From JAKAXS01 sp965279065 (GTDB lineage Bacteria > Pseudomonadota > Alphaproteobacteria > Rhizobiales > Hyphomicrobiaceae): 64,000 bases of DNA. The stretch lies in assembly GCA_965279065.1 (NCBI GenBank), contig OZ257134.1, positions 3,286,001 through 3,350,000 on the forward strand. The letters are read 5' to 3'. A program made the position numbers and the translations under genes. Shown piece by piece: positions 8,415-18,504 of this stretch (its first letter is position 1; every line of letters starts with the position of its first letter). The notes beneath the pieces are model-generated. The model was given only the letters and a program-made list of their open reading frames with translations. It searched no databases and was not told where the DNA came from.

Positions 8415-9428
8415 CTACCGCCCCTCCACCGCCCGCCGCGTAGCGGCCCGCGGCGCCGTCTCATCGAACGTCACGCCATCAACCCGCGGATTGTCCCCTG
8501 CCACCACGCCGAGCTGCGTCCACAGCGCGGCGAGATCCGGCGTCACCGGCGTCGTGGCCCAGGCGGCGTACATCTCGGCCAGCACGGTCTGGCCGGTGGC
8601 CGCGTCCGCCGTGGCGAAGATCTTGTCCATGCTCCAGTCCTGCTCGTGGTTGCCGCCCGCGGCCAGGATCGCGCGCAGCGCCTGCTGCAGGCCGATGCGG
8701 TTGTCCGTGCGGCGGCGGATCTCGATGTCCGCCGTGAGCGCGAACAGCGCGCCGCCCCAGTAGCGGCGTCCCCACGTCGGCGTCTGGTCGAGGCCGCCCT
8801 CGCCGGCGCGCGGCAGGCCCTGCGGCATGTCGGTGACGAAGTCGGTCCAGATCTTGCGCGGCGTCAGGTCGCCCGCCTGCACGCGCGCGATCGATTCCAC
8901 GTAGACGGCCAGGCCCTCGGCCAGCCACAGGTGCGTGTCGTCGACGTCGGGCAGCGCCAGGTGCACCATCTCGTGCACGGCCTTCCAGTCGCGCGTGAGA
9001 TCGGTTGTGGTGCTGTCGCGGCCGAGCATGAGGCGGATGGCGGCGCCGCGATAGCCGAACGCCTGCCCGCCGCTGACGCCGCGGCCGTCGACGGGCACGA
9101 TCAGCACGCGCGCGGCCGCGACCGGGAAACGACCGTAGTAGAGCGAGACGGCGCGCGCCGATTTCTCCAGCCAGGCGAGGATGTCGGCGCGTGCCAGCAC
9201 TGTCGCTCCCGGCGCGAAGCCGACGTTGAGCACGCCGCCGTCGACCTTGATCGGCGTCGTCTCGAGCTGGTCGAACGCGGCATACGGCATGCGCCCGCCC
9301 ATGAACTCCGAGGGCGCGGCGAGTGACAGCGTCAGCGGCACCAGCAACGCCGCGAGCACGATCGCGACGATGACGTGCACGCGCGTGACCTTCGACGGCA
9401 GCTGCAGAACCGACTTGTATAGCGGCAT
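8415..9428 (-). CDS. Membrane-anchored HExxH metallopeptidase-like protein
   Basis: A 337-residue protein starting at ATG 9428, followed by a basic stretch and one membrane segment at about residues 16-37. The zinc site is 'HEMVH' at 152-156 with a likely third ligand Glu171 in 'WLAEGLAVYVE', a gluzincin arrangement (HExxH, then Glu after about 15 residues). The catalytic domain probably faces the periplasm. Similar proteins are annotated as peptidase MA-like or hypothetical. A longer upstream frame has no protein-like character and was excluded. The gene converges closely with the IalB-like gene (17 bases apart). Confidence 0.65.
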   Translation of the reverse strand: MPLYKSVLQLPSKVTRVHVIVAIVLAALLVPLTLSLAAPSEFMGGRMPYAAFDQLETTPIKVDGGVLNVGFAPGATVLARADILAWLEKSARAVSLYYGRFPVAAARVLIVPVDGRGVSGGQAFGYRGAAIRLMLGRDSTTTDLTRDWKAVHEMVHLALPDVDDTHLWLAEGLAVYVESIARVQAGDLTPRKIWTDFVTDMPQGLPRAGEGGLDQTPTWGRRYWGGALFALTADIEIRRRTDNRIGLQQALRAILAAGGNHEQDWSMDKIFATADAATGQTVLAEMYAAWATTPVTPDLAALWTQLGVVAGDNPRVDGVTFDETAPRAATRRAVEGR

Positions 9429-9572
9429 CGGACCATCCCGCGCGCCAAGTGCGGCGCTCGCGTGACACCGGCGCCGCAGTCCAGGCGGCAGCGCGTGAAT
9501 TGTTCGTAAGGTGCTAACTATGGACGGCCCCCCGCCTTGCCAGCACCGCAGTGCGCGTGGCATGGTCGCGGC

Positions 9573-9968
9573 GTGAACAGGCGCCGGACCAGCATTGCGT
9601 GTGTCTGCCTCGGCATGATCGCCATGCTCGGGGCCGTCGTGTCGTTCCCCCTCTCGGCCGCGCACGCCCTGGCGATGCTGGCCGCCCCGGCCCCCGGTCA
9701 CATGATGTCTCACGACGGCGGCACTGAGGCCGGCCAAGCACAGACAACCACAGCCGGCGAAGAGTGCCACAAGCCGTGCCCGAACTGCCCGGAGAAGGGC
9801 TGCCCGGATCTCAACGCCTGCCTGGCCAAGTGCGTCCAGGCGATGGCCCAGCCGGCCATTGCGGCGGACATGCCGGTGGCCACGACCCTGCTGCAGGTGA
9901 CGCACCGGACCTCGCTCGTCGCGGCCGGTCTCCTCGTGCCTCCGCTTCTGCGACCTCCCAGAGCTTGA
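9573..9968 (+). CDS. Small exported Cys/His/Met-rich protein upstream of the Cus pump
   Basis: About 131 residues from GTG 9573 (start uncertain; no strong ribosome binding site). An N-terminal hydrophobic stretch reads as a signal peptide. It is followed by 'GHMMSHDGG' and a cysteine cluster 'CHKPCPNCPEKGCPDLNAC' with a further 'AKC'. Seven cysteines in about 28 residues, next to His and Met, look like a soft-metal ligand set. It lies 94 bases before a CusB-type gene on the same strand, so a role in periplasmic copper or silver handling is a reasonable inference. It is not homologous to CusF by any motif I see. Confidence 0.55.
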   Translation: MNRRRTSIACVCLGMIAMLGAVVSFPLSAAHALAMLAAPAPGHMMSHDGGTEAGQAQTTTAGEECHKPCPNCPEKGCPDLNACLAKCVQAMAQPAIAADMPVATTLLQVTHRTSLVAAGLLVPPLLRPPRA

Positions 9969-10062
9969 ACGCGCCATCCGGTGAGATCGCGTCTGCGGCT
10001 TAAGCCGCGTCGCGACCTTGGCCATTACGGCCCTGCGCTTCAGGACATCAGGAGTTTCGCAC

Positions 10063-11412
10063 ATGCATCCCTCGACACGGGGCGCGGCCGCGTTGGCCGT
10101 CGCTATCATCGTTAGTCTCGCACTGGGCCTGTGGCTCGGCCGGTCCGGTATCGTCAGTGGCAGCGCCGCTTCAAGCGAACGCGCCCACGACATCAAAGAC
10201 GCCGCAGCGCCGGCACCCGCGCGCAAGGTTAAATACTACCGCAACCCCATGGGCCAGCCGGACACCTCGCCGGTGCCCAAGAAGGACTCGATGGGGATGG
10301 ACTACATCCCCGTCTACGAGGGAGAGGACTTAGGCGACACCGGCATCACGCTCTCGCCCGGCCGTATCCAGCGCACCGGCGTCGAGACCGCCGCCGTCAC
10401 CCGCCGCGTCATCTCGCGCACCATCCGCGCACCCGGCGTCGTCACGCTCGACGAACGCAACCTCGCCGTCGTGGCGCCCCGCTTCGACGGCTTCGTCGAA
10501 AGCGTCGCCGCCGTCACCTCCGGCACCCACGTGAAGACGGGCGACGCACTGCTCACCGTCTTTGGCCAGCAGCTTCTCAACGAAGGCGCGCGCCTGCTGA
10601 TCGAAGAGGCTCCGGGCTACCGCGGCGGCGAACCGGCCAACACCGCGGCCAGCGCCGGCGGTGTCATCGGCGCCAAGCGGCGGCTGCTCAATCTCGGCGC
10701 GCCCGAGGAACTGATCGATCAGATCCGCCGCGACCGTCGCGTGCCCGACACCATCACCTTGCGCGCCCCGATCGACGGCGTCGTGCTGGAGCGCAATGCT
10801 GTCGACGGCCAGGCCTTCAAGCCCGGCGACGTCATGTTCCGCATCGCCGACCACGCCACCATCTGGATCATCGCCGACGTCGCCGAAAGCGACATCGGCG
10901 CGCTCAAGACCGGCCAGGACGTCAAGGTCACCACGCACGCCTACGAGGGCCGCGTTTTCGTCGGCAAGGTCGGCGTCATCTATCCGCACCTCATGAAGGA
11001 AACGCGCACCGCGCGCGTGCGCATCGAGCTGGCCAACGCCGACCTCGCCCTGCTGCCCGACATGTACGGCGAGGTCGAGATCGCGACCGGCACCGGCGAG
11101 GCCGTGCTTGCCGTGCCCACCGGCGCCGTCATCGACAGCGGCAGCCGCCAGGTCGTGTTGCGCGACCAGGGCGAAGGCCGCTTCGAGCCGATAGCCGTCA
11201 CCCTCGGCCGCCGCGGTGACGGCTACGTCGAAGTCGCAGGCGAAATCAACGAGAACGACAAAATCGTCGTCAACGGCAACTTCCTCATCGATGCCGAAAG
11301 CAACCTGCAATCCGCCCTGAAAGGCTTCGCCCCGGCGAATACCGAGCCCGCGCCACCAAGTCCGCAGCCAGCACCGGCCAATCACCACCAGCATGACGAG
11401 GCCGCGCCATGA
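10063..11412 (+). CDS. cusB: CusB-type periplasmic adaptor of a heavy-metal RND pump
   Basis: A 449-residue membrane fusion protein. ATG 10063 is chosen because AGGAG lies eight bases upstream and an N-terminal membrane anchor follows. Residues about 55-85 hold a Met/Pro-rich metal-binding segment ('NPMGQPDTSP', 'DSMGMDYIPVY') known from CusB/CopB proteins. Next come the barrel-sandwich (lipoyl-like) hairpin, beta-barrel and membrane-proximal domains ('APIDGVVLERNAVDGQ'). The tail is His-rich ('NHHQHDE'). It bridges the inner-membrane pump to an outer-membrane channel. The gene overlaps the pump gene by four bases (ATGA), so the two are translationally coupled. Confidence 0.9.
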   Translation: MHPSTRGAAALAVAIIVSLALGLWLGRSGIVSGSAASSERAHDIKDAAAPAPARKVKYYRNPMGQPDTSPVPKKDSMGMDYIPVYEGEDLGDTGITLSPGRIQRTGVETAAVTRRVISRTIRAPGVVTLDERNLAVVAPRFDGFVESVAAVTSGTHVKTGDALLTVFGQQLLNEGARLLIEEAPGYRGGEPANTAASAGGVIGAKRRLLNLGAPEELIDQIRRDRRVPDTITLRAPIDGVVLERNAVDGQAFKPGDVMFRIADHATIWIIADVAESDIGALKTGQDVKVTTHAYEGRVFVGKVGVIYPHLMKETRTARVRIELANADLALLPDMYGEVEIATGTGEAVLAVPTGAVIDSGSRQVVLRDQGEGRFEPIAVTLGRRGDGYVEVAGEINENDKIVVNGNFLIDAESNLQSALKGFAPANTEPAPPSPQPAPANHHQHDEAAP

Positions 11413-14400
11413 TCGCTCGGCTGATCGCCTGGTCCGCCCGCAATGTCGTGTTGGTGCTTGTCGCGACGGCCTTCGCCGTCATCGCCGGCATCTGGGCGGT
11501 GCGCACGCTACCGCTCGACGCCATCCCCGATCTCTCCGACACGCAGGTGATCGTCTACACCGAGTTTCCCGGCCAGGCGCCCCAGGTCGTCGAGGACCAG
11601 GTCACCTACCCGCTGACGACGTCGATGCTCACCGTTCCGCGCTCCAAGGTCGTGCGCGGCTTCTCCTTCTTCGGCGTCTCGTTCGTCTACATCATCTTCG
11701 AGGACGGCACCGACATCTACTGGGCCCGCTCGCGCGTGCTCGAATACCTGAACTCCGCCGGCCGCCGCCTGCCCGCCGGCGTGACCCCCACCCTCGGCCC
11801 GGACGCCAGCGGCGTCGGCTGGGTCTACCAGTACGCCGTCACCGGCAAGAACACCTCGCTCGCCGCCCTGCGCTCCCTGCAGGACTGGGAGATCCGCTTC
11901 GGCCTGTCGAAGGCGGAAGGCGTCGCCGAAGTCGCCAGCGTCGGCGGCTTCGTCAAGCAGTACAACGTCGTCGTCGACCCGGGCCGCCTGCGCACGCTCA
12001 ACATCCCGCTGGCCCGGATCCGCGACGTCATCCGCGACAACAACATGGATGTCGGCGGCCGCACGTTGGAGCTCAGCGAACACGAGTTCATGGTGCGCGG
12101 TCGCGGCTACCTCAAGGGCATCGCCGATATCGAGCGCATCGTCGTCAAGGTCGAGGGCGGCACACCAGTCCTGCTCAAGGATGTCGCGCGCGTCGAACTG
12201 GCCGGCGACGAACGCCGCGGCATCGCCGAGCTCAATGGCGAAGGCGAAGTCGCCAGCGGCATCGCCCTGCAGCGCTCCGGAGCCAACGCCCTGACCGTCA
12301 TCGACAACGTCAAGGATCGCCTGAAGGAGATCGGCCCCTCGCTGCCGCCGGGCACCGAGGTCATCCCCGTCTACGACCGCTCTGAGCTGATCCACCGCGC
12401 CATCGCTACGCTAAAGACGACGCTGATCGAGGAAAGCCTCGTCGTCGCGATCGTCTGCATCGTCTTCCTGCTCCACGTACGAAGTGCACTCGTCGCCATC
12501 ATCATGCTGCCGGTCGGCGTCCTGATGTCGTTTCTGGCAATGAAACTGCTCGGCATCGGCTCCAACATCATGAGCCTTGGCGGTATCGCCATTGCCATCG
12601 GCGCCATGATCGATGCCGCCATCGTCATGATCGAGAACGCCCACAAGCATCTGGAACGCGCCCCACCCGGCAAGCCGCGATCCGAAAGCCTCATCGAGGC
12701 CGCCATCGAGGTCGGCCCGGCGCTGTTCTTTTCGCTGCTCATCATCACGGTCTCGTTCCTGCCGATCTTCACGCTGGAGTCGCAGGAAGGCCGCCTGTTT
12801 GGGCCGTTGGCCTTCACCAAGACGTTCGCCATGGCCGCCGCCGCCATCCTGTCGGTAACGCTGGTGCCGGTGCTGATGATGCTGTTCGTGCGCGGCCACA
12901 TCATTCCCGAGGCGAAGAACCCCATCAACCGCGCGCTCATCGCAGTCTACCGCCCGGCCATTCAGGTCGTGCTGCGCGCCAAGTGGCTGACGATCGCGCT
13001 TGCCGCCATCATCCTGGCCGTCTCGGCCTGGCCCATCACGCGCGTCGGCAGCGAGTTCATGCCCAATCTGGACGAGGGCACGCTGCTCTACATGCCGACC
13101 ACGCTGCCCGGCCTCTCCGTTACCAAGTCCGCGGAGCTGCTGCAGACCCAGGACCGCATCATCCGCACCTTCCCCGAGGTCGCCTCCGTCTACGGCAAGG
13201 CCGGCCGCGCCCAGACCGCGACGGATCCGGCACCCATCGAGATGTTCGAAACCATCATCAACCTCAAGCCGAAGGACCAGTGGCGGCCCGGCCTGACCGT
13301 CGACGCCCTGATCCAGGAGATGGACAAGGCGCTGCAGTTCCCCGGCGTCTCCAACGCCTGGACCATGCCCATCAAGGCCCGCATCGACATGCTCTCGACT
13401 GGCATACGCACGCCGGTCGGCATCAAGGTCATCGGCACCGATCTCGCCGCCATGGAGGGCGTGGCGCGGCAAGTCGAAAGCGTGATGAAGCAGGTTCCCG
13501 GCACGTCCAGTGCCTATGCAGAGCGCGTCGTCGGCGGTTATTACCTGGAGATCATCCCCGATCGCAACCGCCTCGCTCGCTTCGGCCTGATGGTCTCCGA
13601 TGTGCAGGAAGTCGTCTCCATGGCCCTCGGCGCCGAGCCCATCACCACGACAGTGGAAGGCCGCGAACGCTACACCGTCGCCATCCGCTATCCGCGCGAT
13701 CTGCGATCCTCCCCGCAGGCCATCGCCAAGGACGTCCTAGTCGCCCTGCCTGCGGGCGGCACGGTGCCATTAGGCGAGGTCGCCGACATCAAACTCGCGC
13801 AAGGCCCCACCAGCATCCGCACCGAGAACGCCAAGCTTGCCACCTACGTTTACGTCGACATCCGCGAGCGCGATCTGGGCGGCTACATTGCCGACGCCAA
13901 ACGTGCCGTCGGCGAGCAGGTAAAGCTCCCGGCCGGCACATACCTGACCTGGAGCGGGCAGTTCGAGTATCTCGAGCGTGCCGAGGCGCGGCTAAAGCTG
14001 GTCGTGCCGGTTACCCTGATGATCATCTTCCTCCTGCTCTACCTCAACTTCCGCCGCGTGACGGAGACACTGATCGTCATGCTGTCTCTGCCGTTTGCGC
14101 TTATCGGCGGCTTCTGGATCGTCTGGTGGCTCGGCTTCAACCTGTCGGTTGCCGTCGCCGTCGGCTTCATCGCGCTGGCCGGCGTCGCGGCCGAGACCGG
14201 CGTCGTCATGCTGATCTACCTCGACCACGCCATGACCGAGGTGCAGGCCCGATGCGCCCGCGAAGGCCGGCCCTTCCGCCGCGCCGACCTCTACGAGGCC
14301 ATCATGATCGGTGCTGTGGAGCGCGTGCGTCCGAAGATGATGACCGTCGTCGCCATCATGGCCGGCCTCATGCCGATCCTCTGGAGCACCGGCACCGGCT

Positions 14401-14531
14401 CGGAGGTGATGCAGCGTATTGCCGTGCCCATGATCGGCGGCATGGTGTCGTCCACGCTGCTGACGCTGCTCGTCATCCCCGCCATCTTCGCCATCGTCAA
14501 GGGCTGGCGCCTGCCGGAGGCGCGGGCATGA
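11409..14531 (+). CDS. cusA: CusA-type heavy-metal RND efflux pump
   Basis: A 1040-residue RND permease of full family length with the usual twelve membrane segments and two large periplasmic loops. The segment 'TMPIKARIDMLSTGIRTPVG' matches the monovalent-cation (Cu(I)/Ag(I)) branch of HME-RND pumps, whose substrate methionines lie in this region. It uses the proton gradient to expel metal across both membranes with the adjacent CusB-type adaptor. No CusC-type outer-membrane factor is encoded on either side, so a channel must come from elsewhere. The end converges with kdpE, only nine bases apart. Confidence 0.92.
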   Translation: MIARLIAWSARNVVLVLVATAFAVIAGIWAVRTLPLDAIPDLSDTQVIVYTEFPGQAPQVVEDQVTYPLTTSMLTVPRSKVVRGFSFFGVSFVYIIFEDGTDIYWARSRVLEYLNSAGRRLPAGVTPTLGPDASGVGWVYQYAVTGKNTSLAALRSLQDWEIRFGLSKAEGVAEVASVGGFVKQYNVVVDPGRLRTLNIPLARIRDVIRDNNMDVGGRTLELSEHEFMVRGRGYLKGIADIERIVVKVEGGTPVLLKDVARVELAGDERRGIAELNGEGEVASGIALQRSGANALTVIDNVKDRLKEIGPSLPPGTEVIPVYDRSELIHRAIATLKTTLIEESLVVAIVCIVFLLHVRSALVAIIMLPVGVLMSFLAMKLLGIGSNIMSLGGIAIAIGAMIDAAIVMIENAHKHLERAPPGKPRSESLIEAAIEVGPALFFSLLIITVSFLPIFTLESQEGRLFGPLAFTKTFAMAAAAILSVTLVPVLMMLFVRGHIIPEAKNPINRALIAVYRPAIQVVLRAKWLTIALAAIILAVSAWPITRVGSEFMPNLDEGTLLYMPTTLPGLSVTKSAELLQTQDRIIRTFPEVASVYGKAGRAQTATDPAPIEMFETIINLKPKDQWRPGLTVDALIQEMDKALQFPGVSNAWTMPIKARIDMLSTGIRTPVGIKVIGTDLAAMEGVARQVESVMKQVPGTSSAYAERVVGGYYLEIIPDRNRLARFGLMVSDVQEVVSMALGAEPITTTVEGRERYTVAIRYPRDLRSSPQAIAKDVLVALPAGGTVPLGEVADIKLAQGPTSIRTENAKLATYVYVDIRERDLGGYIADAKRAVGEQVKLPAGTYLTWSGQFEYLERAEARLKLVVPVTLMIIFLLLYLNFRRVTETLIVMLSLPFALIGGFWIVWWLGFNLSVAVAVGFIALAGVAAETGVVMLIYLDHAMTEVQARCAREGRPFRRADLYEAIMIGAVERVRPKMMTVVAIMAGLMPILWSTGTGSEVMQRIAVPMIGGMVSSTLLTLLVIPAIFAIVKGWRLPEARA

Positions 14532-14540
14532 GGCAGCAGC

Positions 14541-15230
14541 TCATTTCTCCGCGTAGACGAGACGATAGCCGATGCCCGGCTCGGTCTGGATAAGGTCGGG
14601 CTGGCCAGGCTCTCTTGCCAGCTTCTGCCGGATCTGACCGATGAAGACGCGCAGATACTGCAGGTCATGCGTGTGCGCCGGCCCCCAGACCGACGTCAGG
14701 ATCTGCCGGTGCGTCACCACGCGGCCCGCGTTGCGCACCAGCACGGCCAGCAGGTCGAACTCCTTCGGCGTGAGCTTCACCGGCGCGCCGGAGAGCAATA
14801 CCGTGTGCGCCAGGACATCGACCGAAAGATCACCGGACTTGAACGCGACTTCGCCTCCGGCTTGCTGCGTTGCATGCCGAAGCGCGGCCCGCAGCCGCGC
14901 TAGCAACTCGCCGATGCCGAACGGCTTGTCGACGTAGTCGTCGGCGCCGAGGTCGAGCGCCGCGATCTTCTCCGACTCCCGGTCGCGCGCCGAGATGACG
15001 ATGATCGGCGTCTTCGACCACTCGCGCAGACGTGCGATGACGTCCTTGCCGTCCATATCCGGCAGGCCGAGGTCGAGCAGGATCGCATCCGGTGCATTGG
15101 TTGCCGCCGCCTTCAACGCGCCCGCACCCGTCTGCTCGGTGATGACGTCGTAACCCGCGGCCGTCAGGCTGGGCTTGAGGAAGCGCAGAATCTGCGGCTC
15201 GTCGTCGACGGCTAGCACGCGTTGGCTCAT
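14541..15230 (-). CDS. kdpE: KdpE response regulator
   Basis: A 229-residue OmpR-family regulator. It has an N-terminal receiver with 'DDEP' acidic residues, phosphoacceptor Asp in 'LLDLGLPDMDG' and the switch lysine in 'DDYVDKPF'. The C-terminal winged helix ends in 'TEPGIGYRLVYAEK'. It overlaps kdpD by four bases. It activates kdp transcription when potassium is scarce. It is the last gene of the operon here, downstream of the structural genes, as in E. coli. Confidence 0.95.
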   Translation of the reverse strand: MSQRVLAVDDEPQILRFLKPSLTAAGYDVITEQTGAGALKAAATNAPDAILLDLGLPDMDGKDVIARLREWSKTPIIVISARDRESEKIAALDLGADDYVDKPFGIGELLARLRAALRHATQQAGGEVAFKSGDLSVDVLAHTVLLSGAPVKLTPKEFDLLAVLVRNAGRVVTHRQILTSVWGPAHTHDLQYLRVFIGQIRQKLAREPGQPDLIQTEPGIGYRLVYAEK

Positions 15231-17911
15231 GTCGCCCCCGTGGCGGTCGGCAAGCTGATGCTGATGCGCGTGCCCTTCCGGCCCGCGACCGGGCTCTCCG
15301 CCCTGATATGCCCGCCCATCGCCTTCACCAGCCCTGCACAGATCGACAAGCCGAGTCCTGTACCCGGCGCCCGGCCGTCACCGGGATTCACACGGTAGAA
15401 CTTTTCGAAAACCTTCTCCAGGTCGCCCGGCGGAATGCCGGCCCCCTGATCGGTGACCGCGATCGTGACCCCATCGCCGCCGCGCACCACGGACACCTGC
15501 GTCAGCGTTCCCGGCGGGCTGTATTTATGCGCGTTGTCGAGCAGGTTGAAGATCACCTGTTCCAGCAGCGCCGCATCGCCCTGCACCGGCGGCAGGTCGC
15601 GCACGCTTGACAGCTCGATCTTGCGGCCGGCCATGACCTTGTTGGCGCGCATGGCCGCCCCGCGCACCGTCTCGGCGACGTCGACCGCATCGCGCCGGAT
15701 ATCGATGGCGCCGGCTTCGAGCTTGGTCATTTCCAGGATGTTGCTGACGAACGTCGAAAGCCGGCCCGCCTCCTCCTCGATGGTCGTGAGTAATTCGGTG
15801 CGGTCCTCCGCCGTCATTTTCTCGCCCAGCGTCCTGAGCCCCGTCGCCGAGCCGACGATGGACGCCAGCGGCGTTCTCAGGTCGTGCGAGATCGACGACA
15901 GCAGCGCCGCCCGCAGGCGTTCGCCCTCCGCCGCAGACTCCACCTGGGCTGCAACTTCAACAAGCCTCGTCCGCTCGATCGCAATTGCCGCCTGCTCGAT
16001 CAGCGATTGCAGTGCCGCCGCAGTCGCATCCGGCAGGTCGTCCTGCGTCTCCGCCGTCTCCACGCCGACGATGGCGATCGCCGAGCCGGACGTCAGCATC
16101 GGCCGGTAGTGAAACCGTGCCGTCGGCAGCGTCGTTGTAAAGCGTCCCGCGGGCTCACGCTGTTTCAGCGCCCAGCGCGCCGCCGCCCAATCCGATGTGC
16201 CGAGCGTATCCTCCGGCGGCCAGCCGCTGGTAATGGCGAGGTCGCCGCCTTCGGGCGCCAGGATGATCGAGCTGCCCTTAACGGCTGCCGCCGACTGGCT
16301 GGCGAGCAGCCACAGCACGTCGTCCTGGCTGGCCGCACCGGAGAGCTTGCGGGAAAAATCATAAAGCGTCTGCGTGGATTCGGCCCTGTCCCGCGTTGCA
16401 TCGGCCTGCTCGCGCAGCCGCCCCGCCAGCCCGCCGATGACCACAGCGACCACGAGAAAGACAAGCAGCGAGAACACCTCGTGCGGCGCGGCGATCGTGA
16501 ACGTGTAACGCGGCGTGATGAAGAAGAAGTTGTAGGCGAAGAACGACAGCACCGCCGCCGCCAACGCCGACCACACACCGAAACGCAACGCGCAGGCGAC
16601 CACCGCGAACAGGAACACCATCGACAGGTTGGGCAGCGACGTGACGTGTTCGATGCCCTTGCCGGCCAGTACCGCAATGCCGACGGCTGTAGAAGCCGAC
16701 AGCAGCGCGGCCGCGTAGGCCGGCGGCGCCGGCCACGTCCACCGCGCAGGCGAAACGCGCGCATCCTTCGGCGCCACCACGGTTACCGAAACGTCCTGCG
16801 CCATCTCGACCAGCTGATGCGACAGCGATTGCCCGAGCCACTGCTGCAGCCGCCCGACACCGGAACGGCCGATGACGATTTGCGTGATATTGTTCCGCTT
16901 GGCGTAGCGCAGGATTTCGCCGACGATGTCCGAGCCGGAAAGCCGAGCGCTGGTCGCGCCAAGCCGCTCCGCCAGCCGCAACGCTTTTTCCATGCGCCGC
17001 ATGCCCAACTTGTCGGTCGTCTCGCGATCGCTGGCGCTGACGTGCAGCGCGATCCAGTCCGACTTCAGTGCCGACGCCATGCGCGCCGCCGCCCTTACCG
17101 CGTTCTCCGACAACGCATCGCCGCCCACACAGACCAGCAGCCGCTCGGCAGTGGGCCACGCACCCTCGATGCCCTGCTGACGCAGATGCGCCAGCATCTG
17201 TTCGTCGACGCGATCGGTCGTGCGCCGCAAGGCCAGCTCGCGCAGCGCCGTGAGATTGCCCGGCTTGAAGAACTGGTCGACCGCCCTTTGCGCATTGTCC
17301 GGCAGATAGACCTTGCCCTCCTTTAGCCGGCTGATCAGTTCCTCAGGCGGCAGGTCGACGATGACGATCTCGTCCGCCAGATCCAGCACCTTGTCCGGCA
17401 CCGTCTCACGCACTGTGACGCCGGTGATGCGCTGCACGACGTCGGTCAGGCTCTCCAGGTGCTGGATGTTGAGCGTCGTCCACACGTCGATGCCCGCGCG
17501 CAGGATCTCCTCAACGTCCTGGTAACGTTTCGGATGCAGTAGCGTCGGTGCATTGCTGTGCGCGAATTCGTCGACTAGCAGCAGTCCCGGCCGTCGCGCG
17601 ATCGCCGCATCGACGTCGAACTCCATCAGCGTGCGGCGGCGATAGCTTACGGTCTTCCGCGGCAGCACCTCCAGCCCATCGAGCAGTGCCGCCGTCTCGG
17701 TCCGGCCATGCGTCTCCACGACACCGACGACGACATCGACACCCTCGGCCTTCTGCGTGCGCGCCAGCGCCAGCATAGCGTACGTCTTGCCGACGCCCGG
17801 CGCCGCGCCCAGAAACACCTTGAGCTTGCCGCGCGATTCCTTCGCGGCAAGCTCAAGCAGGGCCTTGGGTGAGGGTCTTCGCTCACCTGTCGGGGAAGGA
17901 GTGTCAGCCAT
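15227..17911 (-). CDS. kdpD: KdpD potassium/turgor sensor histidine kinase
   Basis: An 894-residue protein of normal length. The N-terminal KdpD domain holds a Walker A-like 'GAAPGVGKTYAM' at about 36-47. A universal-stress-protein domain follows at about 255-375, then four clustered membrane segments (about 400-495), a GAF-like region, and the kinase core with the phosphorylated His in 'SISHDLRTPLAS' and N/G boxes ('NLLDNAHKYS', 'GTGLGLSICAGLV'). It phosphorylates KdpE. The start at 17911 sits three bases from the kdpC stop codon, consistent with coupling. Confidence 0.95.
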   Translation of the reverse strand: MADTPSPTGERRPSPKALLELAAKESRGKLKVFLGAAPGVGKTYAMLALARTQKAEGVDVVVGVVETHGRTETAALLDGLEVLPRKTVSYRRRTLMEFDVDAAIARRPGLLLVDEFAHSNAPTLLHPKRYQDVEEILRAGIDVWTTLNIQHLESLTDVVQRITGVTVRETVPDKVLDLADEIVIVDLPPEELISRLKEGKVYLPDNAQRAVDQFFKPGNLTALRELALRRTTDRVDEQMLAHLRQQGIEGAWPTAERLLVCVGGDALSENAVRAAARMASALKSDWIALHVSASDRETTDKLGMRRMEKALRLAERLGATSARLSGSDIVGEILRYAKRNNITQIVIGRSGVGRLQQWLGQSLSHQLVEMAQDVSVTVVAPKDARVSPARWTWPAPPAYAAALLSASTAVGIAVLAGKGIEHVTSLPNLSMVFLFAVVACALRFGVWSALAAAVLSFFAYNFFFITPRYTFTIAAPHEVFSLLVFLVVAVVIGGLAGRLREQADATRDRAESTQTLYDFSRKLSGAASQDDVLWLLASQSAAAVKGSSIILAPEGGDLAITSGWPPEDTLGTSDWAAARWALKQREPAGRFTTTLPTARFHYRPMLTSGSAIAIVGVETAETQDDLPDATAAALQSLIEQAAIAIERTRLVEVAAQVESAAEGERLRAALLSSISHDLRTPLASIVGSATGLRTLGEKMTAEDRTELLTTIEEEAGRLSTFVSNILEMTKLEAGAIDIRRDAVDVAETVRGAAMRANKVMAGRKIELSSVRDLPPVQGDAALLEQVIFNLLDNAHKYSPPGTLTQVSVVRGGDGVTIAVTDQGAGIPPGDLEKVFEKFYRVNPGDGRAPGTGLGLSICAGLVKAMGGHIRAESPVAGRKGTRISISLPTATGAT

Positions 17912-17914
17912 CGG

Positions 17915-18493
17915 CTATCCAACGGGTGGATTGGGCAGGGCGTCAAGATCTAGGTTGAGCTCCAGTACGTTGACACGCGGCTCCCCGAAGATGCCGAGGA
18001 CCGGTGTTTCGACATGCCGCGCCAGCACCGCACTGACCGTATCGTCGGGCAGCCCGCGCGCCTTGGCAACCCGCTCGACCTGCAGTCGCGCGTACGCCAC
18101 GGAGATGTGCGGGTCGAGACCGCTGGCCGAGGTTGTCACGGCGTCTGCCGGAATGGCTGTCGCCCCGCCCTCGCGCAGCGTCGCCACGTCGGCGGAAACG
18201 CGATCCACAAGTTTCTTCGACAACGGTCCCAGGTTTGAACCCGACGAGGCCGACGCGTCATAGCCGTCCGCTCCCGCCGCCGACGGGCGGCCGCGGAAGT
18301 ATTTGTCAGCCGTGAAGCGCTGACCGATGAGATGCGATCCCACCACCACGCCGTCCTTGCCGATGACGCTGCCGCCGGCCCGCCCTGGCAGGATGGCCTG
18401 CGCGAGGCCGGTGAACAGCAGGGGATACGCGAGCCCTGTCAGCAGCGTGAAGAACGCCATGATGACGAGAGCTGGTCGCAGATGCGTAAACAT
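17915..18493 (-). CDS. kdpC: KdpC subunit of the K+-transporting ATPase
   Basis: A 192-residue subunit with one N-terminal membrane segment and the conserved motifs 'LAYPLLFTGLAQ', 'GQRFTADKYF' and 'SGLDPHIS'. KdpC supports ATP binding by KdpB and complex stability in the inner membrane. It lies in the operon between kdpB and kdpD. Nothing is odd about its length. Confidence 0.93.
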   Translation of the reverse strand: MFTHLRPALVIMAFFTLLTGLAYPLLFTGLAQAILPGRAGGSVIGKDGVVVGSHLIGQRFTADKYFRGRPSAAGADGYDASASSGSNLGPLSKKLVDRVSADVATLREGGATAIPADAVTTSASGLDPHISVAYARLQVERVAKARGLPDDTVSAVLARHVETPVLGIFGEPRVNVLELNLDLDALPNPPVG

Positions 18494-18504
18494 GAAACGT
18501 CTCC

